From Bacteroidota bacterium (lineage in GTDB: Bacteria; Bacteroidota; Bacteroidia; Chitinophagales; Chitinophagaceae): a stretch of DNA of 64,000 bases. The notes beneath the pieces are model-generated. The model was not told the DNA's origin and searched no databases. It was given only the letters and a program-made list of their open reading frames with translations. The stretch spans positions 62,001 to 126,000 of the forward strand of contig JAGWRO010000011.1 of the NCBI GenBank assembly GCA_028876495.1, given 5' to 3'. The position numbers and the translations under genes were made by a program. Shown here one piece after another: positions 35,218-44,878 of this stretch. The number at the start of each line of letters is the position of its first letter. The first letter of the stretch is position 1.

Positions 35218-36843
35218 ATGTTTGATATTACCAAGCCTGTTGATCTCACACTTCACGCCGAAGGCACCGGCCCTAAAAGATTTCACCGCCCTGTTTATAC
35301 TGATTTTATGCCTCCCTGTAACAGCGCCTGCCCTGCAGGAGAAAACATACAGGCATGGATGGCACACGCTCAAAGCGGAAATTATTTTGAAGCCTTTCAA
35401 ACGTTGGTTGAGGACAATCCTTTTCCGGCTGTGATGGGACGTGTGTGTGTAAAACCCTGCGAAACCGGTTGCAACCGTAATCATATTGATACAACCGTTA
35501 GTATTCATGCTGTAGAAAGATATATCGGCGATGAAGCCATCAAAGAAAAGTGGCCCATAAAATTCTCTGCAGAGCCAACAGGAAAAAGGGTTATGGTGGT
35601 TGGTGGGGGCCCCGGAGGTTTGTCAGCAGCTTATCATCTCACCAGGATGGGACATGCCGTCGAGGTGTTCGATGCAGCCGATAGCGTTGGCGGACTTTTA
35701 TCTTCAGGAGTTCCTGATTACCGGTTGCCAAAAGAAATATTAGAAGCGGAAATAGACAGGATTGTAAAAATGGGTATCCGGATCCACCTCAATCATAAAG
35801 TAGAAGATATTCTAAAAGAAAAAGCAGAAGGAAACTTTGATGCAGTTTATCTTTCTATCGGTGCCGAACTGATAAAAAAAGAAAATTTTCAAAAGGATGA
35901 TTCAGTCTACATCCTGGATGCTTTCTCTTTTTTTAAAGAGATGAAAACCAATCCTTCTCCATTTGAAGGAAAGAAAGTGGTGGTGTATGGTGGCGGTAAA
36001 CTGGCTTTATACCTTTCAAGGATTATCAAAAGATTTGGTTCAGACGCAACCGTTTATTTCGCGGGCGATAAAAAAATGATGCCGGCTTATGATTATGAAA
36101 CTGAAGATGCAATGGCAGAAGGCGTTCATGTAAATCTTTTAAAACGTATCGCTAAAGTAGAAGATAAAAAGATCACGCTTGAGGCGATGAAAGTGGAAAA
36201 AGGAAAAGCAATTGGTACCAATGAATATGAAATGATAGATGCAGACGTATTGATCATTGCCAACCGCCAGGAATCCGATTCTGGTTTCTTACGTGCTCTT
36301 TCAGATATCCTTATTAATGATGATGGAACGGTAAAGATTGATGCTCAAAGAATGACAGGGCATGAAGGAATTTTTGCCGGTGGAGATATGTTACCGGCTG
36401 AAAACAGAAGCTCAACTATATCGATTGGACATGGTAAAAAATCTGCGCGCTTTATTGATGGCTATCTGAAACAAGAACCATATATAAAACCAGAAAAACA
36501 TCCTACAGCCAGTTATAAAAAACTGCACATGTGGTACAAAACGGATGCGCCGCAAAAGGAACAGGACAAGCTCGCTCCCTTATTAGCCATCCAAAGTTTT
36601 GATGAAGTGATAGCAGGTTTATCAGAACCTGAAGCAAGATTTGAAGCGCAGCGCTGCCTTAGTTGTGGTAATTGTTTTGAATGTGACGGATGCTTTGGCG
36701 CTTGTCCGGAAGATGCCATCATTAAGTTAGGAAAGGGAAACCGATATAAATTCAACTACGATGCCTGCACCGGTTGCGCTGTTTGCTACGAGCAATGCCC
36801 GTGCCATGCTATTGAAATGATTCCAGAACCTGTTAACCCATAA
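35218..36843 (+). CDS. GltD-like NAD(P)-binding oxidoreductase with ferredoxin domains
   Basis: The 541-residue protein has an N-terminal Fer4_20-like iron-sulfur region (CNSACPAGENIQAW and CVKPCETGCNRNHID). The FAD/NAD(P) fold of glutamate-synthase small subunits follows (GKRVMVVGGGPGGLSAAYHL, about 122-141; a second nucleotide loop VVVYGGGKLALYL near 258). Two C-terminal ferredoxin clusters are CLSCGNCFECDGCFGACP and CTGCAVCYEQCPCHA (about 480-531). Without the large GltB subunit it probably passes electrons between NAD(P)H and ferredoxin or the next enzyme. It lies four bases before the PFOR gene, so both are co-transcribed. Confidence 0.9.
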   Translation: MFDITKPVDLTLHAEGTGPKRFHRPVYTDFMPPCNSACPAGENIQAWMAHAQSGNYFEAFQTLVEDNPFPAVMGRVCVKPCETGCNRNHIDTTVSIHAVERYIGDEAIKEKWPIKFSAEPTGKRVMVVGGGPGGLSAAYHLTRMGHAVEVFDAADSVGGLLSSGVPDYRLPKEILEAEIDRIVKMGIRIHLNHKVEDILKEKAEGNFDAVYLSIGAELIKKENFQKDDSVYILDAFSFFKEMKTNPSPFEGKKVVVYGGGKLALYLSRIIKRFGSDATVYFAGDKKMMPAYDYETEDAMAEGVHVNLLKRIAKVEDKKITLEAMKVEKGKAIGTNEYEMIDADVLIIANRQESDSGFLRALSDILINDDGTVKIDAQRMTGHEGIFAGGDMLPAENRSSTISIGHGKKSARFIDGYLKQEPYIKPEKHPTASYKKLHMWYKTDAPQKEQDKLAPLLAIQSFDEVIAGLSEPEARFEAQRCLSCGNCFECDGCFGACPEDAIIKLGKGNRYKFNYDACTGCAVCYEQCPCHAIEMIPEPVNP

Positions 36844-36847
36844 ACTG

Positions 36848-39800
36848 ATGTCAAGTACTAAAAAAATAATTTCAACTATTGATGGTAATGAAGCGGCTGC
36901 TTATGTAGCCTATCGCACAAATGAAGTTTGCGCCATCTACCCGATAACCCCTTCTTCCACTATGGCAGAACTTGCAGATGAATGGGCTTCAAAAGGATTA
37001 AAAAACATCTGGGGCGCTGTTCCCGATGTGATGGAAATGCAAAGTGAAGGTGGTGCTGCAGGAACCGTACATGGTGCTTTACAAACCGGCTCTTTAACCA
37101 CCACATTTACCGCTTCACAGGGATTAATGCTGATGCTGCCCAATATGTACAAAATCGCGGGAGAACTTACTGCAACCGTGTTTCATGTTGCAGCACGTTC
37201 TTTAGCAGCGCAAGGCCTTTCTATATTTGGTGATCACCAGGATGTAATGGCAGCAAGAACTACCGGTTTTGCTTTGCTAAGTTCGGCAAGTGTCCAGGAA
37301 GCGCATGACTTTGCTTTAATATCCCAGGCCGTTACCTTAAAATCAAGAATACCTGTTGTTCATTTTTTTGATGGCTTCCGCACTTCACATGAGGTAAATA
37401 AACTGGAACTTCTTTCCGATGAACAAATAAAATCAATGATACCGGACGAGTTGGTTATTGCTCACCGGAAAAGAGGATTGAATCCTGAGCATCCATTTGT
37501 AAGAGGTACCGCTCAAAACCCCGACGTATATTTCCAGGGAAGGGAAACAGTGAATTCATTCTATAACAAAATGCCTGCTATCGTTGATGAGACAATGAAT
37601 GACTTCGAAAAAATGACAGGCAGAAAGTACGATTTGTTCCAATATACAGGAGTTCAGGATGCTGAGCGAATTATCATCATTATGGGTTCTGCAGGAGAAA
37701 CCGTTGCTGAAACCGTAAAAGCATTAAATGAAAGTGGAGAAAAAACCGGGGTAATTCAAATCCGTTTATACAGGCCTTTCTCTTTAGATTATTTACTAAA
37801 AGCTATACCTGCAACTACCAAATCAATTGCCGTGCTTGATCGTACTAAAGAAGCAGGCGCTTCCGGAGAGCCTATTTACCAGGATGTTTTAGCCACACTG
37901 GTAGATGCCATCCAACAGGGAAAGCTGGAAAAACTTCCAAAGTTAATAGGTGGCCGTTATGGACTTTCTTCAAAAGAATTTACACCGGCAATGGTGAAAG
38001 GAATATTTGATGAATTAAAAAAAGAACATCCAAAAAACAACTTCACTATTGGCATCAATGATGACGTAACATTCACGAGTCTTGAGTATGATCCTTCTTT
38101 TACTTTGGATGAATCTGAATGGCGGCAGGGATTATTTTTTGGATTAGGAGCCGACGGAACCGTGGGAGCTAATAAAAACACGATTAAGATCATTGGAGAA
38201 AATACTGATCTTTTTGCACAGGGATACTTTGTATATGATTCAAAAAAATCAGGAGCCCGAACTGTATCACATTTACGTTTCGGGCCCAAACCGATTCGTG
38301 CGCCTTACCTTATTACCAAAGCAGACTTTATAGCCTGCCACCAGTTCAATTTTACCAACAAAGTAGAGATGCTCCAATATGCCAAAGCCGGGGCTACTTT
38401 TTTATTGAACAGCCCATATAGCAAAGAGGAAGTTTGGGGTAAACTGTCAGGGCAGGTTCAGCAAAGTATTATTGAAAAGAAACTTAAATTCTTTGTGATC
38501 GATGCTACGTCTGTTGCGCGTGATACCAGCATGGGTACCCGTATCAATACCATTATGCAAACCTGTTATTTTGCTTTGTCGGGCGTATTGCCAAGAGAAG
38601 ATGCCATCAAACAAATCAAAAAAGCAATTGAGAAAACTTACTTCAAAAAAGGACAAAAAATTATTGAGCAAAATTTTAAAGCGGTAGATGCTACACTTGA
38701 AAACCTATATGAAGTTACCTATCCTGAAAATGCTTCTGCTGCAGACCATGCACTTTTCACTGTTTCGCCAAAAGCGCCGGAGTTTGTGCAGAAAGTTACT
38801 TCTATAATGATGGCAGATCATGGAGATCAATTACCGGTAAGCATGTTGCCAATTGACGGCACCTATCCAAGCGGGACTACCCAATGGGAAAAGAGAAATG
38901 TTTCTGACCTGGTTGCTTCATGGGAACCTGATCTGTGTATTCAATGCGGCAATTGTGCCTATGTATGCCCCCATAGTGTTATCCGGTCAAAATTCTATCA
39001 TAAAGATAATTTGGAAAAAGCGCCCGAGGGCTTTAAGCACGCTCCTATTAATGCAAGAGGTTTTCCTGAAACACAGTATTCATTACAGGTTTACCTTGAA
39101 GATTGCACCGGCTGCAACTTATGCGTGGAAGCCTGCCCTGTAAGTCAACAGGGAAACCCGTCACACAAAGCAATCAACTTAGTAGAAAAAGAACCGGTGC
39201 TTGAAATAGAAAAAGAGAATATTGATTTCTTTGAAACCATCAGTTGGAACGATCGTTCCAAAATTGATTTCTCCACTGTTCATGGAGCGCAATTCCTTGA
39301 ACCATTATTTGAATTCTCAGGAGCTTGTGCCGGTTGTGGAGAAACACCTTATTTAAAACTACTTTCCCAATTATTTGGTGAAAGATTACTGGTTGCCAAT
39401 GCGACAGGGTGCTCATCCATCTATGGAGGAAATCTCCCTACCACTCCATGGACAGTGAACAAGCAAGGCCGGGGGCCTGCATGGTCAAACTCTTTGTTTG
39501 AAGATAATGCAGAGTTTGGTTTGGGCATGAGAATTACTGCCGATAATCAACTTGTAATTGCAAAGCAATATTTAATGGAATTAAAAGATGAACTCGGTGC
39601 ATCTTTTGTAAATGAAATTTTAGAGGCCAAACAGATTCTTGAATCTGAACTGGTAGCACAACAAATAAGAGTACAGCTATTGAAAGAAAAGTTGAAAGAA
39701 ATAACTTCTCCATCTGCCGCATTCCTGTTATCTGTTTGCGATCAGTTCGTTCGCCGAAGTGTGTGGTTGGTAGGTGGTGACGGTTGGGCGTATGATATTG

Positions 39801-40423
39801 GATATGGCGGACTGGATCATGTATTGGCGAGTGGCAAAAATATTAAAGTATTGGTTCTTGATACAGAAGTGTACTCCAATACAGGTGGCCAATCTTCAAA
39901 AGCCACGCCAACTGCGGCTACAGCCAAATTTGCAGCAGGCGGAAAGCCCGGAGGCAAAAAAGACCTGGCGATGCAGGCAATTTCTTATGGAAATGTATAT
40001 GTAGCAAGAGTAGCATTTGGCGCTAATCCACAGCAAACATTATTAGCAATGCGCGAGGCAGAAGCTTATGACGGACCAGCCCTGATTCTTGCTTATAGCC
40101 ATTGTATTGCTCATGGTTACGATTTAAAAAATGGATTGAATCAACAAAATAAAGCAGTAGCATGTGGCCACTGGCCTTTGATCAGGTACAATCCAACATT
40201 ACAAAAGAAAAATCAAAATCCATTTGTGCTTGATTCTCCAAGACCAACACTTCCTTTACGGGATTATGCCTACAATGAATTAAGGTACAAGGTACTTACC
40301 GTAACACATCCCGAAGAAGCCGAAAAACTAATGAAGCATGCACAGGAATTGGTAAATCTCAAATGGAAAAACTACGAAGAACTTGCCACTAAAAAGGCAA
40401 GCGATTTTGTTCCTGTAGCATAA
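36848..40423 (+). CDS. nifJ: Pyruvate:ferredoxin (flavodoxin) oxidoreductase
   Basis: The 1191-residue single-chain PFOR converts pyruvate and CoA to acetyl-CoA and CO2 with reduction of ferredoxin. Domain order is normal: domain I with YPITPSSTMAELADEW (about 31-46), domain II, the gamma domain, a 2[4Fe-4S] insert (CIQCGNCAYVCP about 697; CTGCNLCVEACP about 753), and the TPP-binding domain (GDGWAYDIGYGG about 977 and NTGGQSSKATP). The proximal cluster cysteines, GACAGCGETPY, lie near 828-838. Length matches the family. It shows that the organism can run pyruvate oxidation under low-oxygen conditions. Confidence 0.97.
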   Translation: MSSTKKIISTIDGNEAAAYVAYRTNEVCAIYPITPSSTMAELADEWASKGLKNIWGAVPDVMEMQSEGGAAGTVHGALQTGSLTTTFTASQGLMLMLPNMYKIAGELTATVFHVAARSLAAQGLSIFGDHQDVMAARTTGFALLSSASVQEAHDFALISQAVTLKSRIPVVHFFDGFRTSHEVNKLELLSDEQIKSMIPDELVIAHRKRGLNPEHPFVRGTAQNPDVYFQGRETVNSFYNKMPAIVDETMNDFEKMTGRKYDLFQYTGVQDAERIIIIMGSAGETVAETVKALNESGEKTGVIQIRLYRPFSLDYLLKAIPATTKSIAVLDRTKEAGASGEPIYQDVLATLVDAIQQGKLEKLPKLIGGRYGLSSKEFTPAMVKGIFDELKKEHPKNNFTIGINDDVTFTSLEYDPSFTLDESEWRQGLFFGLGADGTVGANKNTIKIIGENTDLFAQGYFVYDSKKSGARTVSHLRFGPKPIRAPYLITKADFIACHQFNFTNKVEMLQYAKAGATFLLNSPYSKEEVWGKLSGQVQQSIIEKKLKFFVIDATSVARDTSMGTRINTIMQTCYFALSGVLPREDAIKQIKKAIEKTYFKKGQKIIEQNFKAVDATLENLYEVTYPENASAADHALFTVSPKAPEFVQKVTSIMMADHGDQLPVSMLPIDGTYPSGTTQWEKRNVSDLVASWEPDLCIQCGNCAYVCPHSVIRSKFYHKDNLEKAPEGFKHAPINARGFPETQYSLQVYLEDCTGCNLCVEACPVSQQGNPSHKAINLVEKEPVLEIEKENIDFFETISWNDRSKIDFSTVHGAQFLEPLFEFSGACAGCGETPYLKLLSQLFGERLLVANATGCSSIYGGNLPTTPWTVNKQGRGPAWSNSLFEDNAEFGLGMRITADNQLVIAKQYLMELKDELGASFVNEILEAKQILESELVAQQIRVQLLKEKLKEITSPSAAFLLSVCDQFVRRSVWLVGGDGWAYDIGYGGLDHVLASGKNIKVLVLDTEVYSNTGGQSSKATPTAATAKFAAGGKPGGKKDLAMQAISYGNVYVARVAFGANPQQTLLAMREAEAYDGPALILAYSHCIAHGYDLKNGLNQQNKAVACGHWPLIRYNPTLQKKNQNPFVLDSPRPTLPLRDYAYNELRYKVLTVTHPEEAEKLMKHAQELVNLKWKNYEELATKKASDFVPVA

Positions 40424-40438
40424 TTAAAATACACAAAT

Positions 40439-41425
40439 ATGAAAACAGATACAACTTACATGGGAATAAAATTGAATTCCCCGATTGTAGTGTCAGCGTG
40501 CACTTTATCTGAAAAAACAGATAATATCTTAAAAATGGAAGATAGCGGCGCAGGTGCGGTCGTCATGTTTTCATTGTTTGAAGAACAGATAAAGAAAGAA
40601 GAAGAAGGTTTTGCAGTAGTAATACGGCAAACCACAAACTCTTTTGCAGAAGCGAGTGATTTTTTTCCGGCATATGAATATAATATCAGCACAGACGCTT
40701 ACCTGGAAAACATAAGAAGAGCGAAGGAACGCGTTAACATCCCAATCATCGCAAGTTTGAACGGAATTACCAATGAAGGCTGGATCTATTATTCAAAGCT
40801 GATGGAACAGGCCGGTGCTGATGCAATAGAAGTGAATATTTTTTTTATACCCGGAGAAATTACCATGTCTTCAGCAGAAGTTGAACATCGCTATCTCAAC
40901 ATCATTGACAACATTAAGCAAACAGTAAAAATTCCTGTGGCCGTTAAATTAAATCCATACTTCAGCGCCATGGGAAATATGGCTTACCGTATTAAACACG
41001 CCGGTGCTAACGCTTTGGTTTTGTTCAACCGCTTTTATCAACCTGACTTTGACATCAATGAATTAACCATTAAAAACGATTTGATTTACAGTGACTCTAA
41101 CGAAATCAGGTTGCCCTTGTTATGGCTCGCTCTATTATATGGCAAAGTAAATTTATCATTAGCAGCCACAACTGGTGTTCAGAGCGCCATTGAAGTAATC
41201 AAGTATCTTCTTGCCGGCGCAGATGTAGTAATGACAGCCTCGTCTTTATACAAAAACGGGATCACTTATCTAAAAACCATGAACGCTGAATTAGAAGATT
41301 GGATGTTTAGAATGGGCTTTGATGATATTGATTCTTTTAAAGGCAAATTAAGCCAGCAGGATATTTTTGATCCAACAGTTTACGAAAGAACCAATTATAT
41401 TAAGATTCTTGGAGGGATGAAGTAA
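40439..41425 (+). CDS. Dihydroorotate dehydrogenase-like FMN protein
   Basis: The 328-residue protein has the DHODH TIM-barrel fold: the N-terminal YMGIKLNSPIVVSACTLSEK, IPIIASLNGITNEGWIYY (about 101-118), VAVKLNPYFS (about 167-176, with the FMN-contacting Lys) and a late ATTGVQSAIEVIKYLLAGADVVMTAS that binds the FMN phosphate. It belongs to the DHODH-like subgroup found next to PFOR genes, not the biosynthetic PyrD. The real substrate is unknown. It probably draws on or feeds ferredoxin-linked electrons made by the preceding enzymes. Confidence 0.88.
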   Translation: MKTDTTYMGIKLNSPIVVSACTLSEKTDNILKMEDSGAGAVVMFSLFEEQIKKEEEGFAVVIRQTTNSFAEASDFFPAYEYNISTDAYLENIRRAKERVNIPIIASLNGITNEGWIYYSKLMEQAGADAIEVNIFFIPGEITMSSAEVEHRYLNIIDNIKQTVKIPVAVKLNPYFSAMGNMAYRIKHAGANALVLFNRFYQPDFDINELTIKNDLIYSDSNEIRLPLLWLALLYGKVNLSLAATTGVQSAIEVIKYLLAGADVVMTASSLYKNGITYLKTMNAELEDWMFRMGFDDIDSFKGKLSQQDIFDPTVYERTNYIKILGGMK

Positions 41426-41440
41426 AACAGGTTTTGTTGA

Positions 41441-42688
41441 ATGATAAAAAATAAAATTGAGTTATTGGCTCCGGCAGGCTCTTTCGGGTGCTTACAAGCT
41501 GCCATAAATTCGGGAGCAGATGCTATTTATTTTGGGGTGGAGCAATTGAATATGAGAACTAAATCAGTTGCCCCATTTTTAATTTCGGATATAAAACAGG
41601 TTGCTGCTGTCTGCAAAGCCCATAAAATTAAATCATACATCACTCTTAATACGGTAATGTATGACCACGATATAAGGCTGTTACAAAATATTTTATCAGA
41701 AGTAAAAAAAAATGCTATTGATGCTGTAATTGCGGCTGACTTTGCTGTAATTCAATATTGCCGTCAACTTGATATTCCACTTCATGTTTCCACACAAGCC
41801 AATGTAAGTAATATTGAAGCTGTGGAGTTTTTTTCTTCCTTTGCTGATGCTGTGGTACTGGCACGTGAGTTGACCTTAAAACAAGTGTCGCAAATAACAA
41901 AAGAGATTGAAAGAAAAAAGATAAAAGGCGTTTCAGGAGAATTGATGAAGGTTGAAATATTTGTGCACGGCGCTTTGTGCATGGCAATATCCGGAAAATG
42001 CTATTTAAGCCTTCATACACAAAATGCATCTGCCAACCGGGGTGCGTGTACCCAAAACTGTCGACGACCTTATAAAGTAACTGATACAGAAACCAATGAA
42101 GAATTGCATATCGATAATGAATATATCATGTCGCCAAAAGATTTATGCACTATCGGCGTACTTGACGAAGTGGTAAACAGTGGGGCATGTATTTTAAAAA
42201 TTGAAGGAAGAAGCAAAGGTGCCGATTATGTTTCTGTGGTAACCAAATGTTACCGGGAGGCAATAGACGCTATCGGAGAGGGGAGCTATTCTGATGAGAA
42301 AATTCAGCATTGGAAAAAAGAATTAACGGCTGTTTACAATCGTGGCTTCTGGGAAGGATATTATTTAGGGCATAAATTGGGTGAATGGACAAGAAATCCA
42401 GGCTCATCTGCTACTGAGAAAAAAATTTACATCGGTAAAGGATCAAAATATTACCCCAAAATAAAAGTAGCAGAATTTACCATTGAAAGTGGAAACATCA
42501 GGAAGGGCGATACTTTGATGCTTATTGGCACTGAGCATGGAATGAAAAAAGAGCAAATTGAAAACTTAATGGTAAATGGTGTAGAGGCAGATAAAGCAGT
42601 AAAAGGAGACAAGATCACTTTTGCCTGCGATACTAAAGTTTCGGCAAAAGATAAACTTTATAAAATTGTTCAAAATCCAAATGCCTAA
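41441..42688 (+). CDS. U32 peptidase-family protein (TrhP/YegQ-like)
   Basis: The 415-residue protein has the U32 barrel: LLAPAGSFGCLQAAINSGADAIYFG at the N-terminus and the family signature EIFVHGALCMAISGKCYLS followed by RGACTQNCRRPY (about 180-211). These four cysteines are proposed to hold an iron-sulfur cluster in TrhP and UbiU/V-type relatives. The E. coli relative TrhP takes part in prephenate-dependent tRNA uridine hydroxylation. Here the gene sits in an electron-transfer operon, with the ferredoxin gene overlapping its 3' end by eight bases, so a ferredoxin-dependent hydroxylation is a plausible role. Confidence 0.87.
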   Translation: MIKNKIELLAPAGSFGCLQAAINSGADAIYFGVEQLNMRTKSVAPFLISDIKQVAAVCKAHKIKSYITLNTVMYDHDIRLLQNILSEVKKNAIDAVIAADFAVIQYCRQLDIPLHVSTQANVSNIEAVEFFSSFADAVVLARELTLKQVSQITKEIERKKIKGVSGELMKVEIFVHGALCMAISGKCYLSLHTQNASANRGACTQNCRRPYKVTDTETNEELHIDNEYIMSPKDLCTIGVLDEVVNSGACILKIEGRSKGADYVSVVTKCYREAIDAIGEGSYSDEKIQHWKKELTAVYNRGFWEGYYLGHKLGEWTRNPGSSATEKKIYIGKGSKYYPKIKVAEFTIESGNIRKGDTLMLIGTEHGMKKEQIENLMVNGVEADKAVKGDKITFACDTKVSAKDKLYKIVQNPNA

Positions 42689-42902
42689 AATTATCCATTA
42701 CAGAAACAAATGTATTGGGTGCAATATTTGTTTTGAATTACAACCGGAGATATGGAGAATGTCAAAGAAAGACGGGAAAGCAACCCTAATAAAATCGCTG
42801 GCAAAAAAAGATGTTTTTATTTCAACAATAAATGAATCCATATTATATCAATCACAGGAAGTGGCAAAAGCATGTCCTGCCAAAATAATAAAAATCATAT
42901 GA
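42681..42902 (+). CDS. Monocluster [4Fe-4S] ferredoxin
   Basis: Start chosen at MPKIIHYRNKC (42681), overlapping the U32 stop by eight bases; the longer frame is the shadow of that gene. The 73-residue protein has CIGCNICFE near residues 11-19 and a distant Cys-Pro in KACPAKIIKII, the pattern of single-cluster ferredoxins. It is a likely electron carrier for the enzymes of this operon. The following gene overlaps its stop by ATGA. Confidence 0.88.
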   Translation: MPKIIHYRNKCIGCNICFELQPEIWRMSKKDGKATLIKSLAKKDVFISTINESILYQSQEVAKACPAKIIKII

Positions 42903-43351
42903 ACCCATCAATTGTCGAATTTATTGAAAAGCAAAAATCATGTACACTCTGTTGTGTGGATGAAGTTGGAAAACCTTATTGCTTCAGTTGTTTTTATATA
43001 TTTAACGCCGAACATGGTTTATTGTATTTTAAATCCTCGGCAAAATCTCACCACGCGGGCATCCTGGCAAATAATCCTTTTGTAGCAGGTTCCATTTTAC
43101 CCGACAAACTAAATGTTCTTTTGATCAAAGGAATACAATTTGAAGGAATGGTATTGCCTGAAAATCATTTTTTAGCAGAGCACGCTTCAACGTTTTATTA
43201 CAAAAAAAATCCTGCAGCAGTAACCATCGGGGGTAGTATATGGATAGTAAGAATTGACAACATAAAGATGACAGATAGCACATTGGGTTTTGGAAAAAAA
43301 ATTACCTGGAACAGGAATGAAAAAAACACGACGGTTTCTGTGGATTCATAA
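42899..43351 (+). CDS. Pyridoxamine-5'-phosphate-oxidase-fold protein (YhbP-like)
   Basis: Start chosen at MNPSIVEFIEKQ (42899) on the ATGA overlap with the ferredoxin stop. The 150-residue protein has the split-barrel flavin-binding fold: CTLCCVDEVGKPYCFSCFYIF, then LYFKSSAKSHHAGILANNPFVAGSI, a common YhbP/UPF0306 pattern. The substrate is unknown; it may bind FMN or heme. It closes the six-gene operon. Confidence 0.82.
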   Translation: MNPSIVEFIEKQKSCTLCCVDEVGKPYCFSCFYIFNAEHGLLYFKSSAKSHHAGILANNPFVAGSILPDKLNVLLIKGIQFEGMVLPENHFLAEHASTFYYKKNPAAVTIGGSIWIVRIDNIKMTDSTLGFGKKITWNRNEKNTTVSVDS

Positions 43352-43456
43352 ATCAATTGCGCTTATTGATACCGTTACATGCATCTGTTTTTTGCAAACA
43401 TTTTAAATTTATAGCAAACAAACAAATAAAGAGAATTCTTTTTCGTTTAAACCGAT

Positions 43457-44173
43457 TTACATTCCCATCCTCAGGGAATACTTAAAGAGCAATCCCACAA
43501 AAATGGCAGCTCCAAAACTTAATAAAGTTCCTATTAGTACGTATTCAGTAAGTTTTCTGTCTTTGGCTTCTTTCAAATCGCCAAAGCGGAATATTGATTT
43601 GGCCGCAAGAAGAAATCCAACTGCAGCCCATTGATTGATTATAATAAAAACAAAGACGAGCATCCGCTCGAAAAAACCTATATATTTTCCTGCGCTTTGC
43701 AAAGAAGCACTATCCTGCCCTTCCGGATCCGGAGTCCACTTTGAAATAAAAATTTTCACACCAAAAGAAACAGGACTGGTAAGAAAAATAATACCGGTGA
43801 TGAGCAATAAAAATGATTTATTTTCAAAAATGAAAAAAGGAAAGCTTTTTTCTTCAAGCCACAACCAAATGAGATAAATAGAAATAAAATGAACCGCCTG
43901 GTCTATAAAAAACAACAACCGCCGGTTTGTATTATTTTGTAAAATTAACTTTAGCGAATCGATTATCAAATGAGCAATGGAAATGAGTAATGCATATTTC
44001 CAAAATTGCCAGTTCCATAGAAACAAAAGAACGAGCAATCCGTGCAGTAATGAATGAACATATAATTGCCACGCTGCTATTTTTTTTTCTTCTTTTGCCT
44101 TTACCCATGCCGTAGGTTGCAGAAGAAAATCTACAATTATATGAGCAAGGAATAGTTTAAGAAGAATGGTCAT
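43457..44173 (-). CDS. DUF3307 membrane protein
   Basis: The 238-residue protein has about six predicted helices. The N-terminus LKLFLAHIIVDFLLQPTAWVKAKEEKK is the hallmark of DUF3307 proteins (HxxxDFxLQ pattern). Function is unknown. Its start overlaps the stop of the SatD-like gene by four bases, and the two families are known neighbours. The encoded protein could be a membrane effector controlled by the SatD-like regulator. Confidence 0.9.
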   Translation of the reverse strand: MTILLKLFLAHIIVDFLLQPTAWVKAKEEKKIAAWQLYVHSLLHGLLVLLFLWNWQFWKYALLISIAHLIIDSLKLILQNNTNRRLLFFIDQAVHFISIYLIWLWLEEKSFPFFIFENKSFLLLITGIIFLTSPVSFGVKIFISKWTPDPEGQDSASLQSAGKYIGFFERMLVFVFIIINQWAAVGFLLAAKSIFRFGDLKEAKDRKLTEYVLIGTLLSFGAAIFVGLLFKYSLRMGM

Positions 44174-44781
44174 TTCAATAATTTTAATTTTGCTTTATAC
44201 ATTTCATTCACTTCCATTATTTCTTCAAAATAAGCTCGCCTCAGCCTCGTGCTGATAGCACTTTGTTTTATGCCTATCATTTTTCCAAGTTGTTGCTGCG
44301 ATTTTTCAGGATTTTCCATCGCTACTCTTACTATTTCTGCAGCGTTAACCGTCCAGTTGTTCATTGCAATCAAAGCTAGTTTCAAATATAGGTTCATCTC
44401 ATTATCAAATTGATATGAGTCGCTCTTGATAGCCAGGTTTTGTTTTTCCTGTTTAAGCATTTCGAATTTTTCTCCTGAGTTAACAAAAGCGCTTCCGTTT
44501 GATTCGGTAACTTTTGCCGCATTATAAGTCCTGCTGCCTAAACCTATTGCCATACGCACATTTATTCCTTTAACAGATTTTAAACTGGCTTTTAGTTTCA
44601 TTGCGATCAGCAATGCATCTTCAGGATTATTCATCACTATCTGGAAACTATCTCCGCGGTATATTTCCCACGTTTTAGGAGTTTTACCGATCCTGTTCAA
44701 TTCCTTCTTTAAAGGCGTAAGCCAAACGCGCGGCGCATTCTTTTTTGAATTGATGACATCCCCTGTAATAACAGCAACCAT
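44170..44781 (-). CDS. SatD-family protein with C-terminal helix-turn-helix
   Basis: The 203-residue protein has a SatD-like N-terminal domain with GDVINSKKNAPRVWLTPLKKELNRIG and YRGDSFQIVM (about residues 6-52), resembling a nucleotide-cyclase-like fold. A C-terminal helix-turn-helix follows (about 150-182, EKSQQQLGKMIGIKQSAISTRLRRA). The gene heads a two-gene operon with DUF3307. Immediately upstream are three evenly spaced palindromes (44823-44900), so it is most likely an autoregulated DNA-binding protein. Confidence 0.88.
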   Translation of the reverse strand: MVAVITGDVINSKKNAPRVWLTPLKKELNRIGKTPKTWEIYRGDSFQIVMNNPEDALLIAMKLKASLKSVKGINVRMAIGLGSRTYNAAKVTESNGSAFVNSGEKFEMLKQEKQNLAIKSDSYQFDNEMNLYLKLALIAMNNWTVNAAEIVRVAMENPEKSQQQLGKMIGIKQSAISTRLRRAYFEEIMEVNEMYKAKLKLLK

Positions 44782-44822
44782 TGCTTCCTTTTTAAAGCTA
44801 AAGAATTATTAGCATAGCTAAA

Positions 44823-44844
44823 TTATTGCATTTTTAAGCAATAA
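44823..44844. promoter_or_regulatory. Palindromic operator candidate 1 of 3 (SatD operon)
   Basis: TTATTG, ten bases, then CAATAA. It is the copy nearest the SatD start (42 bases upstream). Its centre is 28 bp from the next site. Confidence 0.7.
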
Positions 44845-44850
44845 TCAAAT

Positions 44851-44872
44851 TTATTGCACTATTACACAATAA
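44851..44872. promoter_or_regulatory. Palindromic operator candidate 2 of 3 (SatD operon)
   Basis: TTATTG, ten bases (CACTATTACA), then CAATAA. The arms and spacing are the same as in site 1. Confidence 0.7.
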
Positions 44873-44878
44873 TATAAA

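Noticed and set aside
35180-35434. 84-codon plus-strand frame overlapping the GltD-like gene
   Set aside because: Wrong frame of a gene with two iron-sulfur motifs; no features of its own.
41715-42029. 104-codon minus-strand frame
   Set aside because: Antisense shadow of the U32-family gene, including its signature region.
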